64,000 nt of DNA from Nocardioides panzhihuensis (GTDB lineage Bacteria > Actinomycetota > Actinomycetes > Propionibacteriales > Nocardioidaceae). Numbering within the stretch: position 1 is the first letter of the stretch; each line of letters starts with the position of its first letter. This document shows, piece after piece, positions 20,000 through 28,785 of this stretch. The stretch is taken from positions 2,790,001 through 2,854,000 of the forward strand of contig NZ_JACBZR010000001.1 of NCBI RefSeq assembly GCF_013408335.1. Direction: 5' to 3'. Under the pieces are notes generated by a model, which saw only the letters and a list, made by a program, of their open reading frames with translations, had not been told where the DNA came from and ran no database searches. A program made the position numbers and the translations under genes.

Positions 20000-20080
20000 C
20001 CTAGACGTTAGGCAAAGAGATCGCGCGCGAGGGACCGGTGTCGAGCCGTGGAACTTCCGGCGATCCCGCCCCGGACGTCG

Positions 20081-20602
20081 TCAGCGGCGCTCACCCCTAG
20101 GGGTCTCGGCGGCCTCGACGCGGCTGAGGAAGACACGGTCGTACGCCGCGTGGGGCTCGTGCTTCGTCTCGACCCACTCGGTCGCGTCGAAGGGCGGGTA
20201 GACGACGTCGCCGACCGGTTCGAGGTGGACGCGGGTGATGACCTGCTCGGTGGCGTACGGGAGAGCTGCCTCGTAGACCTGCGCTCCCCCGGCGACGACC
20301 GTGTCGCCCTGCTCCCCCGCGGCCAGGGCGAGGGCGGAGTCGATGTCGTGGGCGACCAGGACTCCGTCGTGGGCCCAGCTCTCGTCTCGGGTCAGGACGA
20401 CGGTCGTGCGACCGGGCAGCGGACGGCCGATCGACTCGAAGGTCGTGCGCCCCATGACGAGGGTGTGGCCCATCGTGATCGCCTTGAACTCGGCCTGTTC
20501 GCCGGGGATCTTCCACGGGATGTCCGGGCCGTTGCCGATGACGCCGTTCTCCGCCACCGCAGCCACCATGACGATGCGCCCGGAACCGGCCTCAGACGGC
20601 AA
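20081..20602 (-). CDS. folA: Dihydrofolate reductase
   Basis: FolA reduces dihydrofolate to tetrahydrofolate with NADPH. The 173 residues show the family pattern: [29 protein letters not shown] with the catalytic acidic residue, then the NADPH-binding [24 protein letters not shown]. It overlaps thyA by 11 bases and follows it, the usual functional pair since thymidylate synthase makes the dihydrofolate that FolA recycles. The start may be ATG at 20602, inside the 3' end of thyA. Confidence 0.93.
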   Translation of the reverse strand: MPSEAGSGRIVMVAAVAENGVIGNGPDIPWKIPGEQAEFKAITMGHTLVMGRTTFESIGRPLPGRTTVVLTRDESWAHDGVLVAHDIDSALALAAGEQGDTVVAGGAQVYEAALPYATEQVITRVHLEPVGDVVYPPFDATEWVETKHEPHAAYDRVFLSRVEAAETPRGERR

Positions 20603-21386
20603 TGGGAGCCTTGATGACGGGGTGCGGGTCGTAGCCCTCCACCGTGATGTCCTCGAGCTCGAAGGCGTCGATGTCCTTGACCTCCGGGTTGAGCCGAAGC
20701 CTCGGCAGCGGCCGCGGCTCGCGGGTGAGCTGGAGACGGGCCTGGTCCAGGTGGTTGCTGTAGAGGTGGGCGTCGCCGAGGGTGTGCACGAACTCGCCCG
20801 GCTCGAGGCCGGTCACGTGGGCGACCATGTGGGTAAGCAGGGCGTAGGAGGCGATGTTGAACGGCACCCCCAGGAACACGTCCGCGGAGCGCTGGTAGAG
20901 CTGCAGGCTCAGCTTGCCGTCGGCGACGTAGAACTGGCACAGCGTGTGGCACGGCGGCAGCGCCATGTCGTCGATGTCGGCCGGGTTCCAGGCGGAGATG
21001 ACGTGGCGGCGGCTGTCCGGGTCCTGCTTGATCTGGTCGATGATCCGGGCGATCTGGTCGACGTGACGGCCGTCGGGTGTGGGCCAGGAGCGCCACTGAT
21101 AGCCGTAGACCGGGCCCAGATCGCCGTTCTCGTCGGCCCACTCGTCCCAGATGGTGATGCCGCGCTCCTGGAGCCAACGCACGTTGGTGTCGCCGCGCAG
21201 GAACCACAGCAGCTCACCGAAGACCGACCGCGTGTGGACCTTCTTCGTGGTCAGCAGGGGAAAGCCCTCGGCCAGGTCGTAGCGAGTCTGGTGACCGAAG
21301 ACGCTGAGCGTGCCCGTCCCGGTGCGGTCGGACTTCTCCACACCCTCGTCGAGGATGCGGGTCAACAGATCGAGGTAGGGCTGCAC
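20592..21386 (-). CDS. thyA: Thymidylate synthase
   Basis: ThyA methylates dUMP to dTMP using methylenetetrahydrofolate. The 264-residue protein has the conserved active-site stretch [12 protein letters not shown] (nucleophile about Cys146), the [10 protein letters not shown] phosphate-binding loop and the [11 protein letters not shown] helix. The GTG start at 21386 is preceded by TAGGCT 6 bases upstream, so the transcript is probably leaderless. It is coupled to folA. Confidence 0.95.
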   Translation of the reverse strand: MQPYLDLLTRILDEGVEKSDRTGTGTLSVFGHQTRYDLAEGFPLLTTKKVHTRSVFGELLWFLRGDTNVRWLQERGITIWDEWADENGDLGPVYGYQWRSWPTPDGRHVDQIARIIDQIKQDPDSRRHVISAWNPADIDDMALPPCHTLCQFYVADGKLSLQLYQRSADVFLGVPFNIASYALLTHMVAHVTGLEPGEFVHTLGDAHLYSNHLDQARLQLTREPRPLPRLRLNPEVKDIDAFELEDITVEGYDPHPVIKAPIAV

Positions 21387-21392
21387 GGCCCC

Positions 21393-21398
21393 AGCCTA
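21393..21398 (-). promoter_or_regulatory. -10 element of thyA (leaderless)
   Basis: TAGGCT on the minus strand ends 6 bases before the GTG start at 21386. Confidence 0.45.
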
Positions 21399-21400
21399 GG

Positions 21401-22243
21401 TCAGAGCTCGAGCGTCCCGCGGATGGTGGTCAGTGTGTCTCCGCCCACCCACACCGACCTCCCGGTGGTCGAGCCTGTCGAGACCACGTGCACGCGTCCC
21501 CTCCGCTTCAGCATGGTCCCCTGAGAGGCGACGTACGCCTCCGGAAGCTGTGACCCCGCCAGCCACTGTCCCAGTGCGGCGTTGAGCGAGCCGGTGACCG
21601 GGTCCTCGAAGGCGACACCATCTGCCGGGAAGAAGGCCCGGACCTCGACCGCGCACTCGCTGCCCTCGGGGTAGCGTCCGACGAGACCGACCTTGTGGTC
21701 CCCCAGAGCGGCATGGTCGGGCGTCACGGCGAGCACGGCATCCGCGTCGGCCAGCATCACCCCGACCCACCCCGGACCGTTGTCGCACCACTGCGCGCCT
21801 TGGATGTCGTCCCGCGCGATCCGCAGCCCCTTCGCGATGGCCACCAGGGTCTCCTCGTCGACCTCGCCGCCCCGGATCAGCTCGGGCGCCGCGAAGGCGA
21901 TCCGCTCGTCGCGGCGAAGCTCGACCAGCCCGACGCCGCATTCCTGCACCAGGCTCGCCCCCTTGGGCTTCCCACCCGCCTCCAGCCAGGCGTGCGCCGA
22001 CCCGAGCGTCGGGTGGCCCGCGAAGGGCAGCTCACCGCTGACCGTGAAGATCCGCAGCCGGTAGTCCGCGGCCGGGTCCGTGGGCGTCAGCAGGAATGTG
22101 GTCTCGGAGAGGTTGGTCCACCGAGCGAAGGCAGCCATCTGCTCGTCGGTGAGGCCATCGGCCCCGTGCACGACGGCCACCGGGTTGCCCAGCAGCGGCT
22201 CGTTGGTGAAGACGTCGACCTGGCGGAACTCGTACCTGCTCAC
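21401..22243 (-). CDS. PhzF-family isomerase-like protein
   Basis: This 280-residue protein is a PhzF-like member of the diaminopimelate epimerase fold. The N-terminus YEFRQVDVFTNEPLLGNPVAVVHGADGL and FAGHPTLGSAHAWLE are family hallmarks, with the catalytic Glu in LSETTFLL. PhzF itself isomerises a phenazine precursor, but most genomic homologues are of unknown substrate and no phenazine genes are near. The C-terminus contains an extra VVSTGSTTG stretch encoded by a dispersed palindromic repeat. The GTG start has TAGCCT 6 bases upstream. Confidence 0.85.
   Translation of the reverse strand: MSRYEFRQVDVFTNEPLLGNPVAVVHGADGLTDEQMAAFARWTNLSETTFLLTPTDPAADYRLRIFTVSGELPFAGHPTLGSAHAWLEAGGKPKGASLVQECGVGLVELRRDERIAFAAPELIRGGEVDEETLVAIAKGLRIARDDIQGAQWCDNGPGWVGVMLADADAVLAVTPDHAALGDHKVGLVGRYPEGSECAVEVRAFFPADGVAFEDPVTGSLNAALGQWLAGSQLPEAYVASQGTMLKRRGRVHVVSTGSTTGRSVWVGGDTLTTIRGTLEL
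21464..21487. repeat. Dispersed palindromic repeat inside phzF
   Basis: The 24-bp segment starts GGTGGTCGAGCC and ends TGTCGAGACCAC. It is an imperfect inverted repeat that I recognise as a motif scattered in many Propionibacteriales and Microbacteriaceae genomes (read as VVEPVETT or STGSTT in translation). Here it lies in frame near the 3' end of the PhzF-like gene. Confidence 0.5.
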
Positions 22244-22249
22244 GGGCCG

Positions 22250-22255
22250 AGGCTA
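22250..22255 (-). promoter_or_regulatory. -10 element of the phzF-like gene (leaderless)
   Basis: TAGCCT on the minus strand ends 6 bases before the GTG start at 22243. Confidence 0.4.
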
Positions 22256-22281
22256 CTGGGGCGCGCCTCGATGCTGAGCGC

Positions 22282-22370
22282 ACCACCACGATCTCGACCC
22301 TTGAGGGGCGGACTGGTGCCGTCCGACGCCTCCAAGACCACCACGGTGACCCTTGAGGGGCGAACTCGTG
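22282..22370. repeat. Two tandem copies of a repeat around CCCTTGAGGGG
   Basis: Two related units of about 35 bp (22282-22318 and 22337-22370) each run from ACCACCACG to ACCCTTGAGGGGCG followed by GACTGGTG or AACTCGTG. The CCCTTGAGGGG core is itself palindromic. They fill the gap after the DUF559 stop codon and may act as a transcription terminator or represent a mobile intergenic repeat. Confidence 0.5.
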
Positions 22371-22371
22371 A

Positions 22372-23379
22372 TCAATTCGGCCGGGAATCAGGGCGGCCCG
22401 GGAAGTGGAGCTGCCATTGAGGAGACAGCTGTGCCGGTACGCCGCGAAGACGCCTCGCCACCAGTTGGCGATGGATTCGATCCAGAGTTCTGCCCGGCGT
22501 GTTGTAGATGTCCTTGGCGATGAAGACGAGGATGCGCCAGCCGTCGTCGTCGATCTTCTCCCGGCGACCGATGTCCGACTCCCACTGTTCCTCGCGTTCA
22601 ACGTGCTGGCGGCCGTCGTACTCGACGATCAGCTTGATCGACGGCCAGCACATGTCGTACTTACGGAAGTCGAGCTCGCTCTCCTCTCCCACCAGCTGAT
22701 TGACCATCGGCTCGGGGAGTCCGGCGAGGACGATCAACATTCGCAAGCGGGTCTCCATCGGCGAGTCGACGCCGGTACGCACGTAGGCCAGCGCGCGACG
22801 AGCTGCCGCGGCTCCGGGGCCCGCGGCTTTGGCGCAGTACCGCTGGAGGCGGGCGAGCCCGTTGGGGTTCTTCCGCAGCAGATAGTCACCGACCACGACG
22901 AGATCGACCAACGAGAGCAGCGTGGCGAGCTCGACGAAGTTCTGCTCGATCATCGAGACCCGGACACCGCCCACGGTCTTGACCTGCCCTTTTGGTGCGC
23001 AGTGGCAGACGACCCCTGTGATCCGGTGCCGGTCCTTCTGGGCCATCACGGTGACATGCTCGCCGGGCAGCGCCGGCAGCGGAAGCCCCGCAATCCGGGC
23101 AGCTGTCGCATGGCTGGCGAACGCGGTGTCAGCGTAGGTCGTCAGCGCCGCCTCGGCGCGAATCAGCGGCGTCAGCTCGACGTCTGCCGCCACGTAGACA
23201 CCGGTGTGCAGACGTACGAAGCCCGGCCCGCGTAGCCGGTTCGGGGTGATGCCCGATGCCAGCGCCCGCTTTCGGGTGAACGGGCGGGACGGGTCGAACG
23301 GTGCCTCGTCAAGCTCCAGGTCAACGGCCGGGGCCGCATCGGAAGATGGTGATGAGTTCACGCCGACAGCATCGGACAA
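22372..23379 (-). CDS. DUF559-type protein with Vsr-like endonuclease fold and N-terminal AbiEi-like region
   Basis: This 335-residue protein is of a type common in Nocardioidaceae. The N-terminal half (SRPFTRKRALASGITPNRLRGPGFVRLHTGVYV) resembles the winged-helix start of AbiEi-like antitoxins. The C-terminal region (KLIVEYDGRQHVEREEQWESDIGRREKI then WRILVF) matches DUF559, a compact Vsr/PD-(D/E)xK-like endonuclease fold with conserved E-x-DG-x-QH. No experimental role is known to me for this architecture. It stands alone between phzF and a small gene. Confidence 0.7.
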   Translation of the reverse strand: MSDAVGVNSSPSSDAAPAVDLELDEAPFDPSRPFTRKRALASGITPNRLRGPGFVRLHTGVYVAADVELTPLIRAEAALTTYADTAFASHATAARIAGLPLPALPGEHVTVMAQKDRHRITGVVCHCAPKGQVKTVGGVRVSMIEQNFVELATLLSLVDLVVVGDYLLRKNPNGLARLQRYCAKAAGPGAAAARRALAYVRTGVDSPMETRLRMLIVLAGLPEPMVNQLVGEESELDFRKYDMCWPSIKLIVEYDGRQHVEREEQWESDIGRREKIDDDGWRILVFIAKDIYNTPGRTLDRIHRQLVARRLRGVPAQLSPQWQLHFPGRPDSRPN

Positions 23380-23442
23380 TCCCGAAAAAGCTGCAGAAGT
23401 TATCCACAGGCGTCGTTCAGCCTGAGATTCCTTCGATGTGCC

Positions 23443-23700
23443 TCAGGCGGAGAGCTTCATCGGGCCGTAGACCTGGCGGTCGTGCTCGAACAGCACCACC
23501 GCGGCCACACCCGCGTCGAGGAGCTCCTGCCAGACCTCGCCCACCCACGACTCGGCGTCGCTCTGGTTGGCGAAGCGCTGGCCGGCGAGCTCTCCCTCGA
23601 TCGAGACCTCGGCACCCGAGGCGTCGACGAGCTGCCACCACCAGGGTCGCTCGGCGGCGGTGGGCTGCTTGAACACGGACGGCACGTCAGGGATGCTCAT
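23443..23700 (-). CDS. Small conserved hypothetical protein (85 aa)
   Basis: I do not recognise a family. The protein is 85 residues, soluble and rich in aromatic residues (PWWWQLVDASG), with an alternating strand/helix pattern (SDAESWVGEVWQELLDAGVAAVVLFEHDRQVYGPMKL) that looks like a real fold. The ATG at 23700 has GGAGG 7 bases upstream and overlaps the TGA of the 28-codon repeat ORF, so it is translationally coupled to it and, through it, to gcvT. Confidence 0.6.
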   Translation of the reverse strand: MSIPDVPSVFKQPTAAERPWWWQLVDASGAEVSIEGELAGQRFANQSDAESWVGEVWQELLDAGVAAVVLFEHDRQVYGPMKLSA

Positions 23701-23783
23701 GCCGCCACCTCCGTCACGCAAGCGCCAGAATACGGACGCTGCGAAATGAAGGACTGAATGGTCGCTCGCTGGCGCTCGCTCAT
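23697..23783 (-). CDS. 28-codon ORF in a dispersed repeat (copy B)
   Basis: The ATG of this ORF overlaps the gcvT stop (ATGA) and its TGA overlaps the ATG of the next gene (ATGA). The length (28 codons) and the ERQRA, RPYSGAC and TEVAA blocks match the ORF at 784-870. The last codons carry GGAGGTGG, the Shine-Dalgarno for the following gene. The double overlap makes translation likely if the mRNA is made, but the product may serve only for coupling. Confidence 0.45.
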   Translation of the reverse strand: MSERQRATIQSFISQRPYSGACVTEVAA

Positions 23784-24925
23784 CAGCTCTCCCGCACGTG
23801 CGAAGGGACGAAGGGCGGCTTGGTGAGCTGGAAGATCTCGCGGCGGCCGCGGACGTCGATGCCGATCTCTGCCTCCGGGTTGACGGTGGTCGAGACGAGC
23901 ACCAGTCCGATGCCCTTCTTCAACGTGGGCGAGAAGGTGCCGGAGGTGACCTCGCCGACCGGCACGTCGGCGGTCAGGGACGCGGTCATGTGTGGGCGTG
24001 GGATGCCCCGGCCCACCGCGACGATGCCGCGCAGGGCACGCTTCGGGCCCGCCTCCTTCTCGGCGACGAGCTTGTCGCGGCCCCAGAACGCATCCTTCTT
24101 CCAGCCGACCGCCCAGCCGAGGCCGGCCTCGTTGGGAGTGACGTCCAGGGCGATGTCCTGGCCGTGGAGCGGGTAGCCCATCTCCGTACGCAGGGTGTCG
24201 CGGGAGCCGAGGCCGCACGGCACCGCCCCGAGCTCCTCGCCGCGGGAGAGCAGCGCGTCCCAGAGTGCGCCAGCGGCCTCGTTGGCGACGATCAGCTCAT
24301 AGCCACGCTCGCCCGAGTAACCCGACCGGCACACGACGACGCCGATCTCGTCACCGAGCACGTCGGAAGCGGCGGCCTCCACGAAGGACATGTACTCGTG
24401 ACCGGCCCGCAGGCCGACCGCCTCCAGCAGCTCGTCGGACTTCGGCCCCTGCACGGCGAGCACCGCGTAGTCGCGGTGGTGGTCGGCGAGGTTGATCCCC
24501 TCGGGCGCGGCGGCCTCGAGCCGGCGCACGACCTCCGGGGTGTTGGCCGCGTTGGGAACGATCAGGACGTGCTCGTCGTCGCGGTAGTAGGCGATCAGGT
24601 CGTCGACGATGCCGCCGGTCTCCTCGTCGCAGCACAGCGTGTACTGCGCCTTGCCGGGCTTGATCCGGTTGAGGTCGTTGGTGAACGAGGCGTTGACGAA
24701 CTCGGCCGTACCCGGCCCGCTGATCATGACCTTGCCCAGGTGGCTGACGTCGAACACCCCGACCGTCTCACGGACCGCGGTGTGCTCCTTGACGACGCCG
24801 GCGTACTCCAGCGGCATCGACCAGCCGCCGAACTCACCGAACTTCGCGCCGAGCTCGACGTGGTTTTTGTGCAGAGGGGACTGGAGCAGCTCCGACCCGC
24901 CCCCCATGGAGGTCTCTTCAGCCAT
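23783..24925 (-). CDS. gcvT: Glycine cleavage system T protein (aminomethyltransferase)
   Basis: GcvT releases ammonia from the aminomethyl-lipoyl H protein and transfers the methylene group to tetrahydrofolate. The 380 residues show the N-terminal PLHKNHVELGAKFGEFGGWSMPLEY and the VGVFDVSHLGKV motif, and the folate-binding AQYTLCCDEETGGIVDDL region. The start at 24925 has TAAGTT 6 bases upstream, consistent with a leaderless transcript; no glycine riboswitch is seen in the short upstream gap. The other glycine cleavage genes are not in the window. Confidence 0.93.
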   Translation of the reverse strand: MAEETSMGGGSELLQSPLHKNHVELGAKFGEFGGWSMPLEYAGVVKEHTAVRETVGVFDVSHLGKVMISGPGTAEFVNASFTNDLNRIKPGKAQYTLCCDEETGGIVDDLIAYYRDDEHVLIVPNAANTPEVVRRLEAAAPEGINLADHHRDYAVLAVQGPKSDELLEAVGLRAGHEYMSFVEAAASDVLGDEIGVVVCRSGYSGERGYELIVANEAAGALWDALLSRGEELGAVPCGLGSRDTLRTEMGYPLHGQDIALDVTPNEAGLGWAVGWKKDAFWGRDKLVAEKEAGPKRALRGIVAVGRGIPRPHMTASLTADVPVGEVTSGTFSPTLKKGIGLVLVSTTVNPEAEIGIDVRGRREIFQLTKPPFVPSHVRES

Positions 24926-24931
24926 ACTGCG

Positions 24932-24937
24932 AACTTA
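24932..24937 (-). promoter_or_regulatory. -10 element of gcvT (leaderless)
   Basis: TAAGTT on the minus strand ends 6 bases before the gcvT ATG. Confidence 0.4.
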
Positions 24938-25044
24938 TCGCACCTCAGCGACACAACCCGGTCCGCGCCCCCCTCCCGGCGTGCCCACATCGGAGACTGC
25001 TGAGGATCCCGCCCGCTGCGCACCGCGATCGTCAGCCGGTCTCC

Positions 25045-25050
25045 TACACT
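25045..25050 (+). promoter_or_regulatory. -10 element of pepA (leaderless)
   Basis: TACACT ends 7 bases before the GTG start at 25058. No Shine-Dalgarno is present. Confidence 0.45.
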
Positions 25051-25057
25051 GCAATGC

Positions 25058-26641
25058 GTGACCCTGCCTGACATCACCTACACGCTCCGTACCGCATCTC
25101 CTGCCAAGACCCGGGCCGAGGCGGTGGTCGTCGGTATCGGCCAGGGCGCGAAGGGTGTCGAGGTGGTCGCGGGCGCGGAGGACGTCAAGGCCGCCTACGG
25201 TCGCCGGTGGCAGGGGCTGCTCGCCACTCTCGGCGTCAGCGGCAAGGCCGGCGAGGTCACTCGCCTGCCCGCGGGCGACGAGATCGGCGCCCAGCTCCTG
25301 GTGCTGGTCGGGCTCGGGCCCCGCTCGACTTCCGGGCTTTCGGACGGGAGCCACTCGGCCGATGCCGTACGCCGCGCCGCCGGCGCCGCCGCCCGTTCGG
25401 TGCCCAACGCGACCTCCGTCGCCGTGGCTCTTCCGGCCGACACCCCCGAGCTGGTCCGTGCCGTCACGGAGGGCTATCTCCTCGGCAGCTACACCTACAC
25501 CTCCTACAAGTCGGGCTCAGCCAAGTCGAGCGGGGGCAAGTCGACCGCGGGCAAGTCGGACAAGGCCGGGTCGAAGCAGGAGGGCAACGGTCCGAGCGAC
25601 GTCGCGATCCTGAGCGCGATCGCGCGGCGTAGCGACGCGGTCACCGCCTTCGAGGAGGCGCAGATCGTCGCTCAGGCGATCGCCGGCACCCGCGAATGGG
25701 TCAACGTCCCGCCCGCCGATCTGACTCCCCCGGCGTTCGCCGACGCCGTCGTCCACGTGGCCGGCCTGGTCGAGGGCGTGGAGACGACCGTCTACGACGA
25801 GAAGCAGCTGGCCGATCTCGGCTGTGGCGGCATCCTCGCCGTCGGCATGGGGTCGGCGGCGATGCCACGCCTGGTCGAGCTGACCTACTCCCCCGACGAC
25901 GCCCGCGGCCACATCGCGCTGGTCGGCAAGGGCATCACCTTCGACTCCGGCGGCCTGACCATCAAGCCGGGCAACTCGATGTCCACGATGAAGTCGGACA
26001 TGGCCGGGGCCGCTGCCGTCGCCCAGGCGACCTTCGCGATCGCCCGCCTCGGGCTGCCGGTGAAGATCTCCGCGTTCATCCCGATGGCGGAGAACATGGT
26101 CTCCGGCTCGTCCTACCGTCCCGGCGACGTGGTCACCCATTACGGCGGCAAGACCGTCGAGGTCTCCAACATGGACGCCGAGGGACGGATGATCCTCGCC
26201 GACGCCCTGGTGCGAGCGACCGAGGTCTCGCCGGACGCGATCATCGACGTAGCCACGCTCACCGGCCACATGGTGATGGCGCTCGGTGACCGGGTCAGCG
26301 GCGTGCTCGGCTCGACGGAGATCGTCGACCGCGTCCTCGCTGCCGCCGACGTGGCCGACGAGCAGATGTGGCCGATGCCCATCCCGGAATGGATGGACGA
26401 GCGGATCCGTTCCTCCAAGGTGGCCGATCTCAACCAGCACGACTGGATCCGCTGGGGTGGCGGGCTGTACGCCGCCGCGTTCCTGCGCGAGTTCACCGAC
26501 GGCCTGCCGTGGGCCCACCTCGACATCGCCGGACCATCCTTCAACAGCGGCGGCGCGTCGGGCCATCTCACTCCGGGAGGCACGGGTGTGGCGGTGGCGA
26601 CACTGGTGGACTACGTACGCGAGATGGCTACCGCTCAGTAG
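25058..26641 (+). CDS. pepA: Leucyl aminopeptidase (M17)
   Basis: This cytosolic two-metal aminopeptidase removes N-terminal residues from peptides. The N-terminal macro-like domain carries a low-complexity Ser/Lys/Gly insertion around residues 150-170 (SAKSSGGKSTAGKSDKAGSK), which is unusual. The catalytic domain has GKGITFDSGGLTIKPG, KSDMAGAAAV and the signature NMDAEGRMILADAL with the metal ligands. The length of 527 residues fits the family. The GTG start is supported by the leaderless promoter just upstream. In many relatives an lpd gene follows, but here sucB comes next. Confidence 0.94.
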   Translation: MTLPDITYTLRTASPAKTRAEAVVVGIGQGAKGVEVVAGAEDVKAAYGRRWQGLLATLGVSGKAGEVTRLPAGDEIGAQLLVLVGLGPRSTSGLSDGSHSADAVRRAAGAAARSVPNATSVAVALPADTPELVRAVTEGYLLGSYTYTSYKSGSAKSSGGKSTAGKSDKAGSKQEGNGPSDVAILSAIARRSDAVTAFEEAQIVAQAIAGTREWVNVPPADLTPPAFADAVVHVAGLVEGVETTVYDEKQLADLGCGGILAVGMGSAAMPRLVELTYSPDDARGHIALVGKGITFDSGGLTIKPGNSMSTMKSDMAGAAAVAQATFAIARLGLPVKISAFIPMAENMVSGSSYRPGDVVTHYGGKTVEVSNMDAEGRMILADALVRATEVSPDAIIDVATLTGHMVMALGDRVSGVLGSTEIVDRVLAAADVADEQMWPMPIPEWMDERIRSSKVADLNQHDWIRWGGGLYAAAFLREFTDGLPWAHLDIAGPSFNSGGASGHLTPGGTGVAVATLVDYVREMATAQ

Positions 26642-26856
26642 TGGTCCGGTTGACACAGCGCTGCAAGGGTAGTGACAAGATGGGGCCGTGATCGACGCCC
26701 TCGGCCGCCCTTCTGGCGGCATCATGCGTGCGTCGGGCAGGTGTCGGCCCAGACCGATGCGACCTTCTCCGCACCGAGCCCTCGAGCTCGGTCCTGGCGG
26801 CGCGCGTGTCCGGACATACAAGTAGAGCAACGAACAGACGTAGAACGAAGGAACCC

Positions 26857-28719
26857 ATGGCCACCGAAGTAACTCTCCCGGCACTCGGCGAGTCCGTCAC
26901 CGAGGGCACCGTCACCCGCTGGCTCAAGCAGGTCGGCGACACCGTGGCGGTCGACGAGGCCCTGCTGGAGGTCTCCACCGACAAGGTCGACACCGAGATC
27001 CCCTCGCCCGTCGCCGGCACCCTGCTCGAGATCAAGGCTGCCGAGGACGACACCGTCGAGGTCGGTGGCCTGCTCGCCGTCGTCGGCGCGGCCGACGAGG
27101 CCGACTCTGCTGACGCTCCGGCCGAGCCGGACGCGCCTGCGGAGGAGCCCGCCGAGGCGTCCGCTCCCGCTCCTGCCGCCGAGCCCGAGGCTCCGGCCGA
27201 GCCCGAGGCTCCGGCCGAGCCGGAGACTCCCGCCGAGCCCGAGACCCCCGCCGCGCCCAAGGCGGAGACCAAGCCCGCCGGCGGCAACGCCACCGAGGTC
27301 ACCCTCCCCGCGCTGGGTGAGTCGGTCACCGAGGGCACCGTCACCCGCTGGCTCAAGCAGGTCGGCGACGAGGTCGCTGTCGACGAGGCGCTCCTCGAGG
27401 TCTCCACCGACAAGGTCGACACCGAGATCCCCTCGCCGGTCGCCGGCACCCTGCTCGAGATCAAGGTCGCCGAGGACGAGACCGTCGAGGTCGGCGCCGC
27501 GCTCGCGCTCGTCGGTGAGGCCGGCGCCGCGCCGGCTGAGGAGCCCGAGTCCGCCGCTCCGGCCCCCGAGCCCACTCCCGAGCCCACGCCCGAGCCCGCC
27601 CCGGCGCCCGCGGCTGAGCCCGCCCCGGCGCCCGCGGCTGAGCCCACCCCGGAGCCCACCCAGGAGCCGGCTCCCGAGCCGACTCCCGAGCCGACTCCTG
27701 CCCCGGCCGCTGCCAAGCCCGCTCCGGCAGCTCCCGCCGCCCCGACTCACGCCAAGCCGACCACCGAGAGCTCCCCGGCGATCCAGTCCGGCGGCTACGT
27801 GACCCCGCTGGTGCGCAAGCTCGCGGCCCAGCACAACGTCGACCTCGACAGCGTGCAGGGTTCCGGCGTCGGCGGCCGGATCCGCAAGGAGGACATCCTC
27901 CAGGCGGCCGCCGCCAAGTCGGCTCCCGCCGCTGCCCCGGCAGCCGCGGCTCCGGCGGCCTCGACCGCTCCGGCCGCGTCGTCCGGTGCCCCCGCGTCCC
28001 CGTCGCCGCTGCGTGGCACCACCGAGAAGATCTCGCGCCTGCGCAAGGTGATCGCCGAGCGGATGACCGAGTCGCTGCACACCGCAGCCCAGCTGACCCA
28101 GGTCATGGAGGTCGATGTCACCAACATCGCCCGCCTCCGTGAGGCCAACAAGGCCGGGTTCCTGCAGCGTGAGGGCGTCAAGCTGACGTACCTGCCGTTC
28201 TTCGCCAAGGCTGCGATCGACGCGCTCAAGGTGCACCCGAAGCTCAACGCCGGGATCGACGTGGAGGCCGGCACGGTCACCTACTACGACCGCGAGAACA
28301 TCGCCTTCGCTGTCGACACCCCGAAGGGCCTGCTGACCCCGGTCGTCAAGGACGCCGGCGACCTGTCGATCGCGGGCATCGCGAAGAAGATCGCCGATGT
28401 GGCCGACCGGACCCGCAACAACAAGATCACCCCGGACGAGCTCTCCGGCGGCACCTTCACGATCACCAACCTGGGTTCGTTCGGTGCGCTGTTCGACACC
28501 CCGATCATCAACCAGCCGCAGGTCGCCATCCTCGGCCCGGGTGCGGTCGTGAAGCGCCCGGTCGTCATCGACGACCCGGACCTCGGCGAGACGATCGCGG
28601 TGCGCTACATGGTCAACGTCGCGCTCACCTACGACCACCGCCTGGTCGACGGTGCCGACGCCGGCCGCTTCCTCCAGGACGTCAAGAAGCGCCTCGAGGC
28701 GGCTCAGTTCGAGCTCTGA
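26857..28719 (+). CDS. sucB: 2-oxoglutarate dehydrogenase E2 component, dihydrolipoyl succinyltransferase
   Basis: This is the lipoylated acyltransferase core of a 2-oxo acid dehydrogenase complex (620 residues). Two nearly identical lipoyl domains carry the modified lysines Lys43 and Lys186 in [14 protein letters not shown]. Ala/Pro/Glu-rich linkers separate them from an E3-binding domain ([23 protein letters not shown]). The catalytic domain ends with the active-site H-x3-DG at His594-Asp598 (YDHRLVDG). The start ATG at 26857 has AAGGA upstream within a 215-bp leader. In Actinobacteria this protein may serve both pyruvate and 2-oxoglutarate dehydrogenases. LipB and LipA, which lipoylate it, are encoded just downstream. 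Confidence 0.93.
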   Translation: MATEVTLPALGESVTEGTVTRWLKQVGDTVAVDEALLEVSTDKVDTEIPSPVAGTLLEIKAAEDDTVEVGGLLAVVGAADEADSADAPAEPDAPAEEPAEASAPAPAAEPEAPAEPEAPAEPETPAEPETPAAPKAETKPAGGNATEVTLPALGESVTEGTVTRWLKQVGDEVAVDEALLEVSTDKVDTEIPSPVAGTLLEIKVAEDETVEVGAALALVGEAGAAPAEEPESAAPAPEPTPEPTPEPAPAPAAEPAPAPAAEPTPEPTQEPAPEPTPEPTPAPAAAKPAPAAPAAPTHAKPTTESSPAIQSGGYVTPLVRKLAAQHNVDLDSVQGSGVGGRIRKEDILQAAAAKSAPAAAPAAAAPAASTAPAASSGAPASPSPLRGTTEKISRLRKVIAERMTESLHTAAQLTQVMEVDVTNIARLREANKAGFLQREGVKLTYLPFFAKAAIDALKVHPKLNAGIDVEAGTVTYYDRENIAFAVDTPKGLLTPVVKDAGDLSIAGIAKKIADVADRTRNNKITPDELSGGTFTITNLGSFGALFDTPIINQPQVAILGPGAVVKRPVVIDDPDLGETIAVRYMVNVALTYDHRLVDGADAGRFLQDVKKRLEAAQFEL

Positions 28720-28732
28720 GCCCGTAAGCAAC

Positions 28733-28766
28733 GAGCGGCGCGGTCCTCAAGGACCGCGCCGCTCGT
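28733..28766. terminator. Bidirectional terminator hairpin after sucB
   Basis: CGAGCGGCGCGGTCCT pairs with AGGACCGCGCCGCTCG around a one-to-two-base turn, between the convergent sucB and a lipoprotein gene. A short T-rich stretch (TGTCTCTT) follows on the plus strand. Confidence 0.8.
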
Positions 28767-28785
28767 GTCTCTTGGGGCCCTGGAA

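Noticed and set aside
24926..25057. Glycine riboswitch upstream of gcvT
   Set aside because: The gap is short and no glycine aptamer core is visible; a leaderless promoter fits better.
27100..27780. Tandem repeats in sucB as a mobile or CRISPR-like array
   Set aside because: They are Ala/Pro/Glu linker codons and a duplicated lipoyl domain, normal for actinobacterial E2 proteins. No CRISPR array is present anywhere in the window.
26722..28731. Minus-strand Gly/Arg-rich frame opposite sucB
   Set aside because: It mirrors the Ala/Pro linkers of SucB and has no fold-like composition.
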